A stretch of 45,310 bases of DNA, taken from NCBI GenBank assembly GCA_021736575.1, contig JAIPFP010000018.1, forward strand, positions 1-45,310. Reading direction: 5' to 3'. Source of the DNA: Pirellula sp. Lineage in GTDB: Bacteria > Planctomycetota > Planctomycetia > Pirellulales > Pirellulaceae. Under the pieces are notes generated by a model that saw only the letters and a program-made list of their open reading frames with translations, searched no databases and was not told where the DNA came from. Position numbers and translations under genes: made by a program. The stretch's first letter is position 1. Each line of letters begins with the position of its first letter. Positions 24,717 to 34,070 of this stretch are shown in pieces.

Positions 24717-26243
24717 GTGAATCGCTTAACCGCACTCTTACTCGTATTGACGATTGCTGATGGCAATGCCTTCGGCCAAGGTCAAGCATCGAATCGCGCA
24801 GGCAGTCCCCCTGTACGCCTCGCCCAAAATATGGTTGTCCCCGCTAGATCCAGCTCGGTACCGCGGCCGTCAAAACCCGCAGGTCGACTTGTATCGCAGA
24901 GCTTGATGGCTCAAAGCAGTATGGGCGATGAAGTCGTTTATGAGGACGCGTCGGAAAACGTTGTTCTGGGCGATTCCTATGATCCCAACGAAGGCCTTGC
25001 CGAGATTGGAGGTGGATGCACTTCTTGCGGCGGAGATGGCTGCAATAGCTGCGGTACCGGCCGCGGAAGCAGTTGTGGCAGCCCTCTCGGATTTGATCTA
25101 TGCAATCCAGGCGGTGACTTCGGTGGTCGTCAACTCTGCATTTGCTTGCCATCGCATGGTTGGGTTAGTGTCGAGTACCTGAACTGGTATCAGTCAGGTA
25201 TGGAATCTCCAGCACTCGTAACGACTTCGCCTGTTCCAACGGCACAGAATCTTGCAGGAGTGCTCCCACTTGCAACGACTCTTTACGGTGGAAACAACGA
25301 TATCCTAAGCAACCGAATGAATGGTACTCGAGTGCGATTTGGGTGGTGGTTTGCCAACCATCCCAACATCGGTGTCGAAGGTGAATACTTGGGATTCGGC
25401 ACCAAAACAGAATCGTTTGACCGTCAATCGACAGGCAATCCGATCTTGGCACGACCGTTTTACAATGCCGTCACCGGTTTGCAGGATTCCGAACTAGTCG
25501 CATATCCGAACGTACTTTCCGGTCGTGTTCGAACCCAAGCGGATTCGACTTTTAACGGAGCTGCTGTACGATTCCGACGCATGCTGTGCTGCAGTAGCGG
25601 ATGCGAATTCTCGCCGATCGCTTGTGGTCCAGTCCCATCCCAGTCACGTATCGATGCGACGCTCGGTTGGAGATTTTATGAGCTCAAGGAAGGTTTGGAA
25701 ATCCGAGAGGATTTGACATCCCTCAGTACCAGCAACCCAGGTAGTTTCATCATCAACGACAAATTCCAAACACGCAACCAGTTCAACGGTGCAGAGCTTG
25801 GATTCCAATGGATGGGACGACGCGGATTCTGGTCGCTAGACATGCTCATGCGAATGGGAATCGGCAACACGCTTCAGACCGTGACGATCAACGGAAACAC
25901 GCAAACAACACAAGGTGCGACCGTAACCAACGCAAACGGCGGTTTGCTAGCTCAACGCACCAATATTGGAGGCTATTCCCGAAATCAATTGGGCGTTGTG
26001 CCAGAATTGGGGGCCACGCTTGGCTACCAAGTATCGCAACGCTTACGCTTCACGGCCGGTTATTCGTTCATCTATTGGAGCAACGTCGTCCGTCCAGGGG
26101 ACCAAATCGATACAACCGTCAACCCAAACCTACTTCCGCCAGAGAATCCTACACAAACTGCGTTCTTGAACCCCAGCTTTGCCTTCCGAGAAACCGATTA
26201 TTGGATTCAAGGGGTGAGCTTTGGTAGCGAGTACCGATGGTAA
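24717..26243 (+). CDS. BBP7 family outer-membrane beta-barrel protein
   Basis: The product of about 508 residues belongs to the planctomycete BBP7 (DUF1551) putative beta-barrel family. It has a signal peptide (MNRLTALLLVLTIADGNAFG), a cysteine/glycine-rich segment (GGGCTSCGGDGCNSCG) and the family start WVSVEYLNWY. Many amphipathic strands follow, and the protein ends in a terminal aromatic (SEYRW), as outer-membrane barrels do. It is probably a porin-like protein of the outer membrane. GTG 24717 is preferred because GGAAG lies 8 bases upstream and it gives a compact signal peptide; ATG 24702 would add 5 residues. Confidence 0.87.
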   Translation: MNRLTALLLVLTIADGNAFGQGQASNRAGSPPVRLAQNMVVPARSSSVPRPSKPAGRLVSQSLMAQSSMGDEVVYEDASENVVLGDSYDPNEGLAEIGGGCTSCGGDGCNSCGTGRGSSCGSPLGFDLCNPGGDFGGRQLCICLPSHGWVSVEYLNWYQSGMESPALVTTSPVPTAQNLAGVLPLATTLYGGNNDILSNRMNGTRVRFGWWFANHPNIGVEGEYLGFGTKTESFDRQSTGNPILARPFYNAVTGLQDSELVAYPNVLSGRVRTQADSTFNGAAVRFRRMLCCSSGCEFSPIACGPVPSQSRIDATLGWRFYELKEGLEIREDLTSLSTSNPGSFIINDKFQTRNQFNGAELGFQWMGRRGFWSLDMLMRMGIGNTLQTVTINGNTQTTQGATVTNANGGLLAQRTNIGGYSRNQLGVVPELGATLGYQVSQRLRFTAGYSFIYWSNVVRPGDQIDTTVNPNLLPPENPTQTAFLNPSFAFRETDYWIQGVSFGSEYRW

Positions 26244-26457
26244 CCATCTGGTACCTAGTCAGCTAAAGAAATTCATGTTCTAAGGCTCAATCGAATGGAA
26301 ATTCTTTTGAGCCTTAATTCATTGAGTGCCCGAGACAGATTCCCTCAAGTACACAATTCAAAATAGTATCGCAGATGGAATGGATGATGACAGGCACGCA
26401 ATTCACATGATTTGCGTCCGCTTCATTTCAGCCACGCGTCCAAGATGGAGAATGATG

Positions 26458-29400
26458 ATGGCCGGCCTGTTAAATCGACTTTATGAATTATTGAGCGGCT
26501 CGCAAGCGTCTCGTAGTTCTTCCGCAAACAAAATTCGAAACAGGCGAAAATTGCGACTGGAGTTGCTCGAAGGCCGAGCATTGATGGCTGCCAACATCGC
26601 TGGAACGGTCTTCCAAGATTTAACGGACAATTCGCTGGACGCAGCAGACCCAAGGTTATCGGGCGTTTCCATTGCTCTGTTTCGCGATGGTGGTAACAAC
26701 ACATTCGACAATGGTGCCGGTGATGATATCGTTTCTGGTACGACAACATCTGCGGTCGCAACGGGTGCGTACAGCTTCAGCGTAACGACTGCCGGCACGT
26801 ACTTCGTAACACAAGCCAGTGTCGCGCCGGGGCTCATCCAACGGCCTACTCAGCGCGTTCAAACCGTGATCATCTCGGCTGGCGATTTAAACGGTCTCAC
26901 CAATGTCAATCCGATCGATACGTTTGACACAACGTCTCAGTCCATCTCGGCTTCTTTTGGAGGAACGAACCCTGCATTCTCGGTAGCTCCACTTTTGCCA
27001 GCAGAAGGCATTGGGGGAGAACGTGACATGTTTGTCAATGCGACGGCTGGTACTGTCTCCATGCAAGCCGATACGCCATCGACTACCAATTTCTTGGCCT
27101 TTGACGTTGGGGCAGCATCCAACGGTTCTCGCATTCTGACCTACGATGGAGCGGATGGTAATGCACAAGTTCTTGACACCAATGGGCTTGGCGGAATTGA
27201 CCTGACCGATGGGGGTGCTTCCGTCGGATTCCGATTGAAAATCGGCGGCGAGGCGGGAACCAATTTGGTGATTACGGTGAATAGCGGAGCGAACACCTCG
27301 ACGCGAACCGTTGTCATTCCAACTACGTCGGGTGCAACCCCCTCTGCAACGCTCGATATCCCGTTCTCAAGCTTCACCATTGGCAACGGAACCGGAGCCA
27401 ATTTCGCATCTGTGGGTGCATTAACATTCGAAGTGACCGGGCCAGACGCGGCAGATGCCATCATCGATAACATTGGAACGTACAGCGAAACGACGTTCGT
27501 CCGCAACTTCGCCAATCTTGCGCCGATGAGCATCGGAGATCAGGTGTTTGCAGATCGAAATAACAACGGACTTTTCGATACCACTGGCACTCCTCCTGAA
27601 GTCGGTATTTCGGGCGTTACGTTGCAACTCTTCACGGACACGAACAACAACGGTGTTTTCGATCCAGGTATTGATGCAGCCACCTTGGATAGCACGAACG
27701 TTCCGATCACTGCAATCACAAATGGAACGGGCATCTACACATTTAACAACCTATTCCCAGGTCGCTACTTTGTTGTAATTCCTAGCAGTCAACTGGCAAT
27801 AGGTGGAGCCGCCGCAGGTTTCGTAGTTAGTTCAACAACTCCCGATACGCAGCCCAACAATGCAAACAAAGGGGTCGCGTTAGCGGGTACTGGCGTCGTC
27901 ACTTCACTGGTTTCCCTCAATGCGAACGCCGCTCCCATCGATGATGGAGACGCCAACGCCAACAGCGATTTGAGTTTCGACATCGGTTTAGTACCTCAAT
28001 TTGATTTGACCGTCGGCAAGACATCGACAGCAATCGTTGCCGCCACAGGCACGACCATAACGTACTCGGTAACAGCTCGCAACGATGGTCCTTCGGCTGC
28101 GACGGGAGTCACGCTCCTTGACAATATTCCAGATGGGATTCGAGTGATCAGCGCGATCTCTAACGTCGCTACCGATGTCGTTACGGTTCCTGCAAGTGCG
28201 TCCGATACGACGCCAGCCAACCCGGACGATATCTCGATCACAGTAGGTAGCTTAGCAGCCAGCAGTGCAACGCAACGGACTTACACGATCGTAGCAGAAG
28301 TCCTGCCAATTACGACAGGTACGGGTTCGCCTGCGGCCCTCGTGAATTCCGCAACGATTGCTGGACTTGGAACAGAGCTTACCGTTCTCCCGAATTCGGT
28401 TGCACTCTCATTACCAACACAGTTGGTGAACGATCTGGCTGTCGTCAAGACGGTTACGACGAATCCAGCTTCAACCGGCAGCCCGGCAGTTGCCGCACCA
28501 GGCACGACGCTGACTTACACAGTAGTCGCTCGCAATGACGGGCCTTCTCGAGCGACCACGGCACGCGTACTTGATAATTTGCCAGATGGAATCCAAGTCT
28601 TGACGGCGACCTCCAGTGATGTCACGGACACCGTTACGATACCTCCGTCGGCACAAGACACCATCGCTTCCAATCCGGACGATTTATCCGTTTTGTTAGG
28701 AGACCTACTGGTAGGTGTAAACAACCAAACCACGATCACGATCACCGCAGTGGTGCTCGCCACGACCTCAGGGCTCTTTACCAACACAGCCACGATTGCG
28801 TCGACCAATTTGACGGAAAACAGCGATCCAAACTCCGCCAATAACACGAGCCAGATCGGTACCAATGCTCAACGAAGCATTGATCTGGCAGTGACAAAGT
28901 CGATTACCACCAATCCCGCATCGACAGCAACTCCTGCAACGGCAACCCCGGGTTCTACCTTCACTTACACGATCCTGGCTCGAAACGACGGCCCCTCAGC
29001 AGCCACAGCGGTTCGTGTGACCGACAACCTTCCGGACGGCATTCGGATCCTTTCGGCGATTTCGTCCGACGCAACCGACACCGTAACGATTCCAGCCACA
29101 GCACAAGACAACATCCCTGCGAACAACGATGATATCACCATCGACGTTGGCAATCTTGCGGTTGGCGGTGCAGGCATTCAAACAACGATCACCATTGTTG
29201 GCGTTGTGTTGAATGGAACCATCGGCAACTTCACCAACGTTGCAACAATTGCGTCGACCGATACCGTCGCAAATATTGAAACGAACACGACCAACAATAC
29301 TAGCTCGATCGCGGCGAGTGCCCCTCGAACCGTAGACCTAGCGGTGACCAAGAACGGGCCGACCACGGCCATATCTGGGAATACGATCACCTACACGATG

Positions 29401-30513
29401 ACGGCGACCAACAATGGTCCATCGGATGCGATCGGAACTCAAGTAGTCGACAATATTCCGGATGGAATTCGAGTCATCACTGCAACCATCAACGGAACCT
29501 CCATTACCATTCCAGCAACGGCATCGGACTTCACGGCTTCGAATCCAGATGACTTGATTTTCCCTGTGGGTGCGTTGGCGTCTGCCGCGACGAACAACAC
29601 AATCACCATCGTCGCGGCAATCTTGCCAAATTCGACGGCTGCTTTGGTGAACAGCGCGGTGATTAGTACGACGGATTCCGCTTCCACGGATACCGTAAGC
29701 ACGAATAATTCCGCATCGGTTACGACGACGCTAACACAGCAAAACGATGTCGCAATAACCAAGAGCGGACCAGCCAGCATACAGGCGGGAAGTGAAATGA
29801 CGTACACCTTGACCGTAACGAATAACGGTCCTTCGACAGCGTCAACCGTGAATGTTGCGGATACTTTGCCCACCGGCGTAACGTTTGTTTCTGGTACATC
29901 TTTGATCGGTTCTACCCCTGCGGGTACGGTCTCGTCAGGTGCGAATAATACGGCCAACGTTGTCATCCCTGCATTGGCACCAGGTGAATCGGCAATAGTC
30001 ACGATCCGAGCGACGGTGGCCACATCCTCAACGGGAAACATCACCAACACAGTAACGGTAACGGCAGCGAACGACTCGGTTTCGACCAACAACAACGCTT
30101 CCGCCACAACAACGGTAACATTACCAGCCGCAGTGAACGTGACCGGTCGTATCTATGTTGACAGCAACAATGATGGTGCGGGCCAGTCAACGGAGCCAGG
30201 CATCGCAGGAGTGACCGTCACCTTAACGGGAACGCCAACAGGATCTACCGCACCGATCACGCGGACCACAACTTCGGACTCCACGGGAGCTTACACATTT
30301 GCAAGCGTCGATGCCGGAACGTACACTGTTCTATCCTCGGAAGCTCCCGATTTCAATTTCAGGGCTGCCAATCCAGGGACGACTGGCGGTACTGCTGGAA
30401 CGCGTCAAATTGCCTCGATTACAATAGCCGGAATAAACTCGACTGCTAATAATGTGGGATTCACGCGAGTGTTCAGCAAACGACTGTTCCTAGCTTCTGG
30501 CCCAACTATTTAA
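26458..30513 (+). CDS. Giant DUF11/SdrD-like cell-surface protein
   Basis: The product is about 1351 residues. The N-terminus has a planctomycete LEPR-XLL-like segment (RRKLRLELLEGRALMA, about residues 25-42). Next come an SdrD B-like region, a predicted beta domain, and a second SdrD B-like domain (IGDQVFADRNNNGLFD, about 358-500). Five DUF11 repeats begin near residues 515, 658, 807, 959 and 1095, sharing ARNDGPSAAT and DNIPDGIRV. A third SdrD B-like domain (GRIYVDSNNDGAG) starts near 1226, and the end is FSKRLFLAS. It should be exported and surface-attached, probably for adhesion or cell shape. Three ATGs in a row (26452, 26455, 26458) follow GGAG at 26447; spacing favours 26458. Confidence 0.85.
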   Translation: MAGLLNRLYELLSGSQASRSSSANKIRNRRKLRLELLEGRALMAANIAGTVFQDLTDNSLDAADPRLSGVSIALFRDGGNNTFDNGAGDDIVSGTTTSAVATGAYSFSVTTAGTYFVTQASVAPGLIQRPTQRVQTVIISAGDLNGLTNVNPIDTFDTTSQSISASFGGTNPAFSVAPLLPAEGIGGERDMFVNATAGTVSMQADTPSTTNFLAFDVGAASNGSRILTYDGADGNAQVLDTNGLGGIDLTDGGASVGFRLKIGGEAGTNLVITVNSGANTSTRTVVIPTTSGATPSATLDIPFSSFTIGNGTGANFASVGALTFEVTGPDAADAIIDNIGTYSETTFVRNFANLAPMSIGDQVFADRNNNGLFDTTGTPPEVGISGVTLQLFTDTNNNGVFDPGIDAATLDSTNVPITAITNGTGIYTFNNLFPGRYFVVIPSSQLAIGGAAAGFVVSSTTPDTQPNNANKGVALAGTGVVTSLVSLNANAAPIDDGDANANSDLSFDIGLVPQFDLTVGKTSTAIVAATGTTITYSVTARNDGPSAATGVTLLDNIPDGIRVISAISNVATDVVTVPASASDTTPANPDDISITVGSLAASSATQRTYTIVAEVLPITTGTGSPAALVNSATIAGLGTELTVLPNSVALSLPTQLVNDLAVVKTVTTNPASTGSPAVAAPGTTLTYTVVARNDGPSRATTARVLDNLPDGIQVLTATSSDVTDTVTIPPSAQDTIASNPDDLSVLLGDLLVGVNNQTTITITAVVLATTSGLFTNTATIASTNLTENSDPNSANNTSQIGTNAQRSIDLAVTKSITTNPASTATPATATPGSTFTYTILARNDGPSAATAVRVTDNLPDGIRILSAISSDATDTVTIPATAQDNIPANNDDITIDVGNLAVGGAGIQTTITIVGVVLNGTIGNFTNVATIASTDTVANIETNTTNNTSSIAASAPRTVDLAVTKNGPTTAISGNTITYTMTATNNGPSDAIGTQVVDNIPDGIRVITATINGTSITIPATASDFTASNPDDLIFPVGALASAATNNTITIVAAILPNSTAALVNSAVISTTDSASTDTVSTNNSASVTTTLTQQNDVAITKSGPASIQAGSEMTYTLTVTNNGPSTASTVNVADTLPTGVTFVSGTSLIGSTPAGTVSSGANNTANVVIPALAPGESAIVTIRATVATSSTGNITNTVTVTAANDSVSTNNNASATTTVTLPAAVNVTGRIYVDSNNDGAGQSTEPGIAGVTVTLTGTPTGSTAPITRTTTSDSTGAYTFASVDAGTYTVLSSEAPDFNFRAANPGTTGGTAGTRQIASITIAGINSTANNVGFTRVFSKRLFLASGPTI

Positions 30514-30540
30514 GTTTCTAAGGACGAATTTTAAGCCACC

Positions 30541-31209
30541 ATGTCCGAAAATCCACGCGTTGTTTGGCATGATCAGTCGGTTTCCAAACAGCGACGATTG
30601 GAACGAAATGGGCATGGTGGTTGCGTAGTCTGGTTTACCGGATTAAGCGGATCGGGGAAAAGCACGGTCGCGAATGTCGTGGATAACATGCTCTTCGAAC
30701 GCGGTGTGCAGACATTTCTCCTTGACGGAGACAACGTGCGCCATGGGTTGTGTGCGGGCCCCAATCTCCTTGAGCCAGTCCATGGGCCCGACTTCGCCAA
30801 ACGATTTGGTTTGGGATTCGGACCGCAGGACAGAGAAGAAAACATTCGTCGCGTTGGCGCGATCACCGAACTCCTCGCTTCCGCCGGCATGATCTGCTTG
30901 ACCGCCTTTGTCAGCCCGTATCGCATCGATCGCAATCGCGTCCGATCGTGGGTCGAGTCGAGCGGCAATCCAGGATGTTTTTTGGAAGTATTTGTCAACA
31001 CACCTCTGGAAATATGTATCGCTCGCGACCCAAAAGGACTCTACCAACAGGCGATTGAAGGTAAAATTAAGAACTTCACCGGTATTTCGGATCCGTACGA
31101 ACCGCCCGACAGCCCCGATCTCGAACTTGCCGGTGGGACACAACCGCCGGAGCAACTCGCTGCTCAGGTAATCCAATTGCTTACCGACAGAAAAATATTG
31201 TCCAAATGA
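30541..31209 (+). CDS. cysC: Adenylylsulfate (APS) kinase
   Basis: The 222-residue product should make PAPS from APS and ATP, supplying activated sulfate. The P-loop GLSGSGKST lies at 34-42 and LDGDNVRHGL at about 61-70. Between RHGL and the family QDREENIRR segment there is an insertion of roughly 15-20 residues (CAGPNLLEPVHGPDFAKRFGL) compared with E. coli-type enzymes. DPKGLYQQAIEGKIKNFTGI and DPYEPP follow as expected. No cysD, cysN or sulfotransferase gene is adjacent. The downstream SGNH-fold gene overlaps its stop by 4 bases. Confidence 0.93.
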   Translation: MSENPRVVWHDQSVSKQRRLERNGHGGCVVWFTGLSGSGKSTVANVVDNMLFERGVQTFLLDGDNVRHGLCAGPNLLEPVHGPDFAKRFGLGFGPQDREENIRRVGAITELLASAGMICLTAFVSPYRIDRNRVRSWVESSGNPGCFLEVFVNTPLEICIARDPKGLYQQAIEGKIKNFTGISDPYEPPDSPDLELAGGTQPPEQLAAQVIQLLTDRKILSK

Positions 31210-31979
31210 AACTTTCAAAAAGATTGTTTTCTATCACTCGGGTTCACACACTTGTTTTTGTTGCGATACTCCATATCGGTGCAATTGGCCAAGAAAAAAA
31301 GGCTGCGGAAGATCTTAGCGAATCCCAAAAGGCTTTTTGCAGCAAAAACAATTTGCTGGCGTATGCAGAAAAAGCGGCCAAATGGAAAGCCGAAGTGGAT
31401 AGATTGTCGGAGAAGAATGCTACCGAAGGGAGCGACTCCGACATCTTGTGCCTAGGTAGTTCAAGCTTTCGAATATGGGACAGCATCAACAAAGATATGG
31501 CACCATACAAGATGTTGCGACGGGCATACGGAGGTGCGAAATATTGCGATTTGGCCATCTTCACTCCGAAGCTCATAGACGGACTTAAGTATCGCGCTGT
31601 GCTCATCTTCGTTGGCAACGACATCACTGGCAGCGATATCGACAAGACTCCAGGCGAGGTTGTTCGACTCGCCAATTTGGTGATTGCATCCATCCGAAGC
31701 CAAAAACCTACCGTGCCCGTTTTCTTGATCGCGATTACCCCAACACCATCGCGATTCAAAGTCTGGCCAAAGATTCAAGAGGCGAACCAAGCGTTGGAAG
31801 TATTAGCTGCAGGGCACCCAAACACATTCTTTATTAAGACCGAAACGAGCTATTTAACGGCAAACGGCGAGCCTCGCTCTGAGCTCTTTCTCAAGGACAA
31901 GCTGCATCAGAATCAACAAGGTTACGACCTCTGGTCCAGCATCATCAAACGCTCGCTCTCGAGCGTGGTATCGGAGTAG
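31206..31979 (+). CDS. Secreted SGNH/GDSL-fold hydrolase-like protein
   Basis: The 257-residue product has an N-terminal signal sequence (LFSITRVHTLVFVAILHIGAIGQ). The SGNH blocks are all visible: block I ILCLGSSSFRIW (the GDS variant reads GSSS), the glycine in RRAYGGAKYCD, block III FVGNDI with the Asn, and block V KLHQNQQGY with the His. It is likely an exported esterase or deacylase acting on a polysaccharide or glycan, but the substrate is unknown. Its ATG overlaps the cysC stop (ATGA), implying coupled translation. A link to sulfated-glycan chemistry is possible but only inferred. Confidence 0.75.
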   Translation: MKLSKRLFSITRVHTLVFVAILHIGAIGQEKKAAEDLSESQKAFCSKNNLLAYAEKAAKWKAEVDRLSEKNATEGSDSDILCLGSSSFRIWDSINKDMAPYKMLRRAYGGAKYCDLAIFTPKLIDGLKYRAVLIFVGNDITGSDIDKTPGEVVRLANLVIASIRSQKPTVPVFLIAITPTPSRFKVWPKIQEANQALEVLAAGHPNTFFIKTETSYLTANGEPRSELFLKDKLHQNQQGYDLWSSIIKRSLSSVVSE

Positions 31980-31999
31980 ATGGTTTCGAGACTTCATTG

Positions 32000-32339
32000 A
32001 TGCAAATAAGAACGACAATCATTCGCTTGGTGTTCTGGATACTGATCCTGCTTGCAGTTTTCGCCATTGCAGGTTTGGTTTATGGATTGGTTGGGTTGCT
32101 GCAATCGATGCCAATTCGCGGCCGGGACTCCTCGATGTTGCGACTGATTGGTTTTATGGCCGCCAATTTACTGCTGACGCCGTGTGCTTGGTCATGGGAC
32201 CTGCCCCAACGCGCTGGCCTTCGTTTCATGGAAAGACTGGATTGCAGCAGTAAAAATTGTCGCTCCGGAACTTGCCGAAATGCTTCCCACCGAAGTCCGA
32301 CCTACAAGTTTTTCGCAAATACCATTCCGTGTTCGATAG
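32000..32339 (+). pseudogene. Small membrane protein gene, apparently frameshifted
   Basis: From ATG 32000 the frame encodes a hydrophobic segment (MQIRTTIIRLVFWILILL...), a second hydrophobic helix and AWSWDLPQRAG, then a polar, Arg/Cys-rich tail that does not look protein-like. If one C is removed from the CCCC run at 32204-32207, the reading continues as SWDLPNALAFVSWKDW...AEMLPTEVRP and stops at 32339, a more protein-like end. The unshifted frame would run to 32398 and overlap the reverse acetyltransferase gene by 97 bases, against 38 for the shifted one. It lies 20 bases after the SGNH gene. The family is not recognised, and the shift could be real or a base-calling error. Confidence 0.4.
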
Positions 32340-33264
32340 AGCGAAAGCCCAAGCGTAGCAGAAGAGTAATCGTTGGCTGGTGGTCTGCCGAAGCGTAGGT
32401 TCGAACCGCGTACTTGCGCTCTTGTTGTAGTTGCCGAAGGGATTCCGCCATCAAATAGATGAACCGTTCGCGAGCCTCGTCACCTGCCGGAACTGCAGGC
32501 AGCCAAAGACGAACCACACTTGAGTCAATTTCCGAGTAGGTTGGGTCCGGGTACCAAAACATGATTTCGTATTCAACTTTCGGAGGCGATCGCAGTACCA
32601 AATTGAATCGCACCTGTTCGCAATGGCCTAGTACCGAACTTTGCCACCATTGATTCGAGTCTTCGTCGAGCAACCTGCCAACCGTACACGTCCGCCGAAT
32701 ACCTATTTGCAACCGATCCATAGGTGGTCGAAACGAGGACAAATCCATTTCCCAACACTCTGTGGGGCGAGTCGTTTGGAATCCAGCGTGGCCCAACCAG
32801 CGTTGAGTGCGCGCGTCGCGAGCCACAACACCCATCAAATTGTCGCCATCTCCTATACCTAAATAAAAAGCGTTTCGCTCTGTGGTGCCAAGAGCTGTAA
32901 TGTTGGTTGCCCCTTGCAATTTCAGCGTATCCTGTGCGTGTTTCAACAACATAGCTGCGATATTGTCTTCGTCTTTGTTCTGGGAAACACATAGGTTATG
33001 AACGATTGCATTTACGTCGCTTGCACGGTTGCCCGCGAGGTTACTAGCAAAGCCAAAATGAACGAATCCCAGTGCTTTGTTGTCGTTGGCCACTGCCAAC
33101 GCGAGGGTGTCGCGATCGAAGAACGGCTTGCTCAACACACACTGGTCCCACGCGCTGACAGAGCAGGTGCTGTCGCAGTGGAAGGCGGAGTGGTGATCTA
33201 GCCATAGCTTTGAGAGTTGAGGAGTATCAGTGTTGAGAAACGACCTGATCGTCCACACAGCCAT
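32302..33264 (-). CDS. GNAT-family acetyltransferase, probably two GNAT domains
   Basis: The product of 320 residues begins at ATG 33264 (MAVWTIRSFLNTDTPQLSKLW). The N-terminal half has the strand pattern of GNAT acetyltransferases (ALAVANDNKALGFVHFGFAS, then NLCVSQNKDEDNIAAMLLKHAQ and an AFYLGIGDGDN segment). The C-terminal half ends in TLLLRLGFRSIEHGMVF, another GNAT-like end. The substrate is unknown. The ATG overlaps the gatC stop by one base (TGATG), so translation is coupled to gatC. A longer frame from 33354 would run antiparallel to nothing but overlaps gatC and is rejected. Confidence 0.7.
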   Translation of the reverse strand: MAVWTIRSFLNTDTPQLSKLWLDHHSAFHCDSTCSVSAWDQCVLSKPFFDRDTLALAVANDNKALGFVHFGFASNLAGNRASDVNAIVHNLCVSQNKDEDNIAAMLLKHAQDTLKLQGATNITALGTTERNAFYLGIGDGDNLMGVVARDARTQRWLGHAGFQTTRPTECWEMDLSSFRPPMDRLQIGIRRTCTVGRLLDEDSNQWWQSSVLGHCEQVRFNLVLRSPPKVEYEIMFWYPDPTYSEIDSSVVRLWLPAVPAGDEARERFIYLMAESLRQLQQERKYAVRTYASADHQPTITLLLRLGFRSIEHGMVFAKNL

Positions 33265-33551
33265 CACCCGAGAACCGCTGGGACGCGGAAGCACTCCGAA
33301 TCCGAGGCAGGTGCATTTTTGAGAACTTCCGTACGAGCAAGTGATTGCCCGCACACATCGGGAGCAAGCACATTCTGCAAGTCAAAGGCGTGAACCATTG
33401 GCTCAACGTTTTCGGTATCAACTTCGGAAAGTTGATCGACTAGTTCGACAATTTTACCGAGTTTAACTGTGAGATCGTCCATTTCTCCAGGTGCCAAATA
33501 AAGCCTGGAGAGATTTGCGACTCGAATCACATCTTCGGCAGACAAAGCCAT
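33264..33551 (-). CDS. gatC: Asp-tRNA(Asn)/Glu-tRNA(Gln) amidotransferase subunit C
   Basis: The 95-residue product matches GatC, the small subunit that stabilises the GatA-GatB complex that amidates misacylated Glu-tRNA(Gln) or Asp-tRNA(Asn). Typical features are the N-terminal DVIRVANLSRLYL and the central LGKIVELVDQLSEVDTENVEPM followed by LAPDV. gatA and gatB are not in the window. It lies 38 bases after rpmB on the same strand and is translationally linked to the downstream acetyltransferase gene. Confidence 0.93.
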   Translation of the reverse strand: MALSAEDVIRVANLSRLYLAPGEMDDLTVKLGKIVELVDQLSEVDTENVEPMVHAFDLQNVLAPDVCGQSLARTEVLKNAPASDSECFRVPAVLG

Positions 33552-33589
33552 CGAAGGACCTCAGTTGGAACAAAGAGGGGAGAGCAAAA

Positions 33590-33850
33590 CTAAGAGGGAA
33601 GAGCAAATGGCTTGGCTCGAACGGCCTTGCGAATCTTTCCGCTACGAATGCATTGAACACACACTCGAATCGAACGTACTTGGCCATTCGGCAACGAAAC
33701 CTTGACGTTTTGAAGATTTGGTGTGAACCTTCGCTTGGTGATACCAGTAACCTTGGTACCGACGCCGCCCAAATACTTAGCTTTACCACGCGTCTCAATA
33801 CTGTTTCCGACAGACGCCGCTTTTTCGCACACTTCGCAAGACTTGGACAT
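33590..33850 (-). CDS. rpmB: 50S ribosomal protein L28
   Basis: The 86-residue basic protein matches L28: KYLGGVGTKVTGITKRRFTPNLQNV and the C-terminal CVQCIRSGKIRKAV. Cys5/Cys8 and Cys64/Cys67 form two CxxC pairs, so this is probably the zinc-binding form. It should be the first gene of the rpmB-gatC-acetyltransferase operon. Its promoter would lie in the 220-base gap (33851-34070) shared with the divergent diadenylate cyclase gene. Confidence 0.95.
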   Translation of the reverse strand: MSKSCEVCEKAASVGNSIETRGKAKYLGGVGTKVTGITKRRFTPNLQNVKVSLPNGQVRSIRVCVQCIRSGKIRKAVRAKPFALPS

Positions 33851-34070
33851 GATCTAACCTTAAAATCACCGACGATTCGAACCATTGAGTGTTGACTTTT
33901 GTCCCTGATAAGGGGACCGAAGTATAGCCGCCAAGCCGTGGTTCGCAACATCAAAACAGATCTTACCTACCCCAATTGATGAAAAATCGCAGGGAAATTA
34001 CACTCAACGGCAAATCAATGCGGATGGCATTCCTCCTACTCCGAACTCAACATCGCGGATCTCCTGCAAA

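Noticed and set aside
29439-30107. Long reverse frame of 222 codons inside the giant surface-protein gene
   Set aside because: It is a shadow of repetitive Thr/Ala/Val-rich coding on the forward strand.
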